Assembly (NCBI GenBank): GCA_900757465.1
Contig: CAAENY010000076.1
Coordinates: forward strand, 1 to 16,176
Source: an uncultured Collinsella sp.
GTDB taxonomy: Bacteria > Actinomycetota > Coriobacteriia > Coriobacteriales > Coriobacteriaceae
Length of the DNA: 16,176 bases
Direction: 5' to 3'
The notes under the pieces are model-generated. The model was not told the origin of the DNA and ran no database searches. It saw only the letters and a program-made list of their open reading frames with translations. A program made the position numbers and the translations under genes. Below are positions 13,376 through 16,176 of this stretch, one piece after another; position 1 is the stretch's first letter; the number at the start of each line of letters is the position of its first letter.

Positions 13376-14446
13376 CTACACCGGGCACGCCACTGTGGGC
13401 AAGCCTCGTCGCTCGTCAAAGCCAAAGACGATATTGGCGCACTGGACTGCTTGGCCCGCAGCGCCCTTGCACAGATTGTCGATGGCGCCCGTCGCCACCA
13501 GCACGCCCGCGCGCTTGTTGAGCGCGAGGCCAATCTGGGCGGAGTTGGTGCCGACGACCGAAGCCGTCTTGGGCTGCTGGCCGGCATCGAGTACGCGCAC
13601 GAAGGTGCGACCAGCGTAGAACTGCTTGTAATAGTCGGCAACGTCCTCAAGGGTCAAGGTATCGATAGCCTGCGGCGTAAGCGGCATCGTCACCGTGGAG
13701 AGCAGGCCGCGCTTGAGCGGTGCCAGATGCGGGGTAAAGACGACGCGATCGGTAAAGCCAAGGATTTGCTCAATCTCGGGCGTGTGGCGATGTTTACCCA
13801 CGCCATAGGCTTCCAGGTTCTCGTCCGCGCTGCAAAAGTGGGTGCGGGCGTTGCAGGACTTACCGGCACCCGTCACGCCGCTAATGGCATCGACGATTAC
13901 GGGGCCGTTCTCGGCAACCCAGCCGGCGCGCACGGCGGGAGCGGCAGCAAGGCTCGTTGCGGTGGGATAGCAACCGGCGCAGGCGATCAGCACGGGTTTG
14001 CCGTCGGCATGGTCGGATGCGGCGATCTCCAAGTCCTGGCAGAACAGCTCGGGCAGGCCAAAGGCACGGGTCTTGAGCAACTCGGGGCTCGTGTGCTCGG
14101 CGGCATACCATGTCTCAAAGACAGACGCGTCGCTCAGACGGTAATCGGCCGAAAGATCAAAGCAGGAGACGCCCGATGCAAGCAGCGCGGGCACCTGTGC
14201 CATGGCAGCCGTGTGCGGCACGGCAAGAAAAACCGCATCGCAGCTCTTGAGCTCGGGGGCGTCATGCGTGGTGAAAACCAGATCGCTCACGCCAGCAAAG
14301 CTCGGATACACCGTGGACAGCGGCTGGCCGGCATCGGCGTTGGACGTAATGGCAACAAGTTCAAACTCGGGATGGCCGATCACGAGGCGAATGAGCTCGG
14401 CTCCGGCATATCCAGCCGCGCCGACGATTCCAACCTTCAAAGACAT
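13376..14446 (-). CDS. argC: N-acetyl-gamma-glutamyl-phosphate reductase
   Basis: NADPH-dependent reductase producing N-acetylglutamate semialdehyde, the third step of the route. The 356 residues include the Rossmann motif GIVGAAGYAGAEL (6-18), the catalytic cysteine in AGCYPTAT (Cys159) and the histidine region GKHRHTPEIEQ (218-228). FTPHLAPLKRGLLST is the conserved C-terminal segment. ATG 14446 follows AAGGAG with ideal spacing. As first gene of argC-argJ-argB-argD it is preceded by two ARG-box-like sites 87-121 bases upstream of its ATG, so it probably carries the arginine-responsive promoter of the operon. Confidence 0.97.
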   Translation of the reverse strand: MSLKVGIVGAAGYAGAELIRLVIGHPEFELVAITSNADAGQPLSTVYPSFAGVSDLVFTTHDAPELKSCDAVFLAVPHTAAMAQVPALLASGVSCFDLSADYRLSDASVFETWYAAEHTSPELLKTRAFGLPELFCQDLEIAASDHADGKPVLIACAGCYPTATSLAAAPAVRAGWVAENGPVIVDAISGVTGAGKSCNARTHFCSADENLEAYGVGKHRHTPEIEQILGFTDRVVFTPHLAPLKRGLLSTVTMPLTPQAIDTLTLEDVADYYKQFYAGRTFVRVLDAGQQPKTASVVGTNSAQIGLALNKRAGVLVATGAIDNLCKGAAGQAVQCANIVFGFDERRGLPTVACPV

Positions 14447-14532
14447 ATCAGACTCCTTGTCTGCGATTTATGCACCGATGCGCATTTCGCAGCGGTCGTT
14501 ATGAAGTGGGTTGAAACTTTAGCACCAAAAGA

Positions 14533-14567
14533 TGCATGAACACGTAAATGGCTTGCATATTCATGCA
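14533..14567. promoter_or_regulatory. Two tandem ARG-box-like operators upstream of argC
   Basis: TGCAT-ATTC-ATGCA (14554-14567) is a perfect interrupted palindrome; TGCAT-GAAC-ACGTA (14533-14546) is a degraded second copy. Their centres are 21 bp apart, the spacing of paired ARG boxes bound by hexameric ArgR. TGCAT-N4-ATGCA resembles actinobacterial ARG boxes as I recall them. A weak promoter, GTGTCG (14585-14580), 17 bp, GAATAT (14562-14557) on the minus strand, would overlap the perfect box and fit repression by occlusion. Confidence 0.6.
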
Positions 14568-14612
14568 TTGAAACATTCCCGACACATTCGCTTGAAGGAA
14601 TTGACAAATGGA

Positions 14613-14666
14613 GCGGGCCCCGTATTGACCGGCGCTCCTAACGGCGTCGGGCAATACGGGGCCCGC
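14613..14666 (-). terminator. Very long hairpin, possible terminator after the PNPOx gene
   Basis: GCGGGCCCCGTATTG (14613-14627) pairs perfectly with CAATACGGGGCCCGC (14652-14666), and the 24-base interior adds a 7-bp stem, CCGGCGC with GCGTCGG (one G-T pair), after one mismatch: about 22 pairs in all. On the minus strand it is followed by TCCATTTGTC, only a weak T tract. It separates the PNPOx genes from the arg operon, so termination is the simplest role; an attenuator in an arg leader is possible only if transcription starts upstream of it. Confidence 0.55.
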
Positions 14667-14703
14667 CCTTGCGAAAACCAAGTTGTTAGGATGAGCCAGC
14701 TGG

Positions 14704-15114
14704 CTAGAGCTCGACCGGCACCCATTCGTCGTGATTGCAGATAAAAGCCTCGGGATCCTCGACGCTAAAGAAGACGAGCGTGGGGTCGTTAGGCCCCTCA
14801 TAGTGCTCGCCCAGGCGCTCTAGATGCTTCCACCCGGCTTCGCGCATTTCGTCTAAAGCCCGGTCATCCAAGCCGGCACGCCCGCGCAAGATGAGCCAGC
14901 CATGGCCCGGCCACCAACTCGTGGCCTCAAAGCGCTGGTTTTGCAGCAGCTCCTGCCACACATCTTTGGTGCGCGCCGTTACAAACCACAGCTTGCCGTC
15001 CTGGATCTGCGCAAACGAAAACGGACGCACATGCGGCTGTCCGTCAACGCTCGTCGCCAAATACCATGCCGGCACTGACGTCAGATACTCCAAAACCGTA
15101 TTCAATCCGTCCAT
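14704..15114 (-). CDS. Pyridoxamine 5'-phosphate oxidase-like split-barrel flavoprotein (copy 1)
   Basis: A 136-residue protein of the PNPOx-like flavin-reductase split-barrel superfamily; the exact reaction is unknown. It shows VPAWYLATSVDGQPHVRPFS near the N-terminus, DGKLWFVTARTKDVW, then WPGHGWLILRGRAGL, the usual beta-barrel core of this family. The C-terminal part (GEHYEGPNDPTLVFFSV) probably packs against the dimer partner. It is clearly paralogous to the next gene upstream. The open frame extends to a GTG at 15129, but ATG 15114 is preceded by AGGAGG, so I start there. It is separated by 51 bases from copy 2 and followed by the long hairpin at 14613-14666. Related proteins bind FMN, F420 or heme; none is proven here. 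Confidence 0.82.
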   Translation of the reverse strand: MDGLNTVLEYLTSVPAWYLATSVDGQPHVRPFSFAQIQDGKLWFVTARTKDVWQELLQNQRFEATSWWPGHGWLILRGRAGLDDRALDEMREAGWKHLERLGEHYEGPNDPTLVFFSVEDPEAFICNHDEWVPVEL

Positions 15115-15165
15115 GTGTCCTCCTGGCACTAGCTAATTCAGAACGGGTAGTTAATTTGAGACGCG

Positions 15166-15612
15166 CTAGAGCTCCAGGCGCTCCTCGCTGCCGTCGATAT
15201 CACAGAAGCGCGCGGCAATGTTGCGGACCGAAAAGAAAGCAAGGCGGCCGTCGTTGGCACTCTCGTGTTCCTCGCCAATGCCCACCATGTGCTTAAAACC
15301 CGCTTGACGCACCTTGTCGCTCGCAACTGCGTCGTCCTCAAGTGCGGCTTCGCCGGTCAATACGATCCAACATTCCCCCGGCTTCCAGCCCGAGAGCTCA
15401 AACTTGGGATTCGCGCTCAGCTCCGCCCACACATCTTTGTCGCGCGACGTACAAAACCACAGTTTACCGTCATCGACCATGGCAAACGAAAACGGCCTCA
15501 CGCGAGGCTGATGCCCGTCGGCTACATCGGTCGTGGCCAGATACCACGCCGGAATGCGCCTGAGATACGAACAGGCGCGCTCAAGCTGAGCCGTGCGGTC
15601 GTTGTCGGTCAT
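15166..15612 (-). CDS. Pyridoxamine 5'-phosphate oxidase-like split-barrel flavoprotein (copy 2)
   Basis: Its 148 residues align along their whole length with copy 1: IPAWYLATTD, VRPFSFAMVDDGKLWFCTSRDKDVW, then GECWIVLTGEAALEDD. It has a small insertion in the first hairpin (VADGHQPRV versus VDGQPHV) and ends SEERLEL versus VPVEL in copy 1. ATG 15612 has GAAAGGGG five bases upstream. It lies 30 bases after ecfT, so the order ecfT-copy 2-copy 1 suggests one transcript. Function, cofactor and substrate are not readable. The pair probably arose by tandem duplication with considerable divergence. Confidence 0.82.
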   Translation of the reverse strand: MTDNDRTAQLERACSYLRRIPAWYLATTDVADGHQPRVRPFSFAMVDDGKLWFCTSRDKDVWAELSANPKFELSGWKPGECWIVLTGEAALEDDAVASDKVRQAGFKHMVGIGEEHESANDGRLAFFSVRNIAARFCDIDGSEERLEL

Positions 15613-15642
15613 AGGGACCCCTTTCTTGCGCTCGAATCGCGC

Positions 15643-16176
15643 CTAAACAAGTTGAAGGTTGATGACGATGACGCAGATGAGCAGCAACGCCGTCACCACC
15701 GCCGCCAACGCATCGCCGCGGCCAAACGTAAGTGCATGCAGACGCGTGCGTCCCTGTTCGCCGTGATAGCAACGCGCATCCATGGCGGCCGAAAGCGTCT
15801 CGGCATGACGGAACACGCCCGTGAACAGCGGAATGGCCACACTGCCGAGCATACGCACGCCGCCGAGCGGGCCTCCCGTCACGCGCGCACCGCGGCTCGC
15901 CTGCGCATCGGCCGTCTGCTTCATCTCGGTAGCGAACTGCGGCATAAAGCGCAACGCGATACCCATGATCATGCCGAGCTCATGCGCCGGAAGCCCCACG
16001 CGCGCAAACGGTGCGAGCAGACGCTCAAAGCCCGCAGTGAGGTCGAGCGTGGGGGTGGTGAGCGTAATGGCGCTCATGCCGGCCATCATCAGGGTCAGGC
16101 GGCACGCCATAAACGCCGCAGAACGCAGCGATCCCTCGCTTATCTGCAGAAAGCCGAGCTGCCACAGGATGCGCCC
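15643..16176 (-). CDS. ecfT: Energy-coupling factor transporter transmembrane protein EcfT (C-terminal part)
   Basis: Membrane scaffold of an ECF-type vitamin/metal importer, linking the substrate-binding S component to the two ATPases. The frame is open to the right edge, so 177 residues of a usual ~260 are seen and the start lies outside. Hydrophobic stretches FMACRLTLMMAGMSAITL and, at the C-terminus, LAAVVTALLLICVIVINLQL are membrane segments. Between them lie ADAQASRG and AMDARCYHG, the two coupling-helix Ala-Arg motifs that touch the ATPases (the second has Cys where Gly is common). RFMPQFATEMKQTADAQ is the usual context of the first. The ATPases and S component must be upstream, outside the window; the substrate is unknown. 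Confidence 0.85.
   Translation of the reverse strand, partial: GRILWQLGFLQISEGSLRSAAFMACRLTLMMAGMSAITLTTPTLDLTAGFERLLAPFARVGLPAHELGMIMGIALRFMPQFATEMKQTADAQASRGARVTGGPLGGVRMLGSVAIPLFTGVFRHAETLSAAMDARCYHGEQGRTRLHALTFGRGDALAAVVTALLLICVIVINLQLV

Overview
The window looks like chromosomal DNA of a high-GC actinobacterium of the class Coriobacteriia. The protein sequences and the veg-ispE and argCJBD layouts most resemble Collinsella, but this is recognition from memory, not a database result. Every protein gene recognised lies on the minus strand; the only plus-strand gene is a tRNA. All positions below are on the plus strand of the window.

Right block (16176 to 9558, read leftward): the C-terminal part of an ECF transporter T subunit (ecfT, cut by the window edge), two tandem paralogous PNPOx-like flavin-binding proteins, a spacer with a very long hairpin and two ARG-box-like operators, and then argC-argJ-argB-argD, which convert N-acetylglutamate to ornithine by the cyclic acetyl route. 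No ArgR gene is visible.

Middle (9557 to 8683): about 610 bases without a protein gene between argD and the tRNA. It contains tRNA-Val(UAC) with encoded CCA and a strong terminator. About 187 bp further on there is a second copy of the tRNA 3' end followed by a different strong terminator. The rest is a GC-rich palindrome cluster, a relatively AT-rich stretch bounded by a perfect 14-bp inverted repeat, and a multi-stem hairpin. This is the least ordinary part of the window and looks like accreted tRNA-associated repeats or integration scars.

Left block (8682 to 1, read leftward): asnB (asparagine synthetase) ending at a textbook terminator, then a housekeeping series: murE (peptidoglycan precursor ligase, with an EDPA motif where DAP-adding enzymes have DNPR), a HAD phosphatase, murI (D-glutamate supply), rph (tRNA 3' trimming), rdgB (non-canonical NTP clearance) and dtd (D-aminoacyl-tRNA deacylation), followed by veg and ispE (isoprenoid synthesis, cut by the window edge). 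The themes are cell-wall precursors (murE, murI, and isoprenoids via ispE for the lipid carrier) and quality control of nucleotides and tRNAs. Several starts were moved from the longest open frame to a downstream ATG with a good ribosome binding site (veg, HAD, argB, first PNPOx).

No clearly new multi-gene system is present. The best candidates for something undescribed are the noncoding structures between 8930 and 9495, the nested hairpin at the end of dtd, and the operator/hairpin region ahead of argC.
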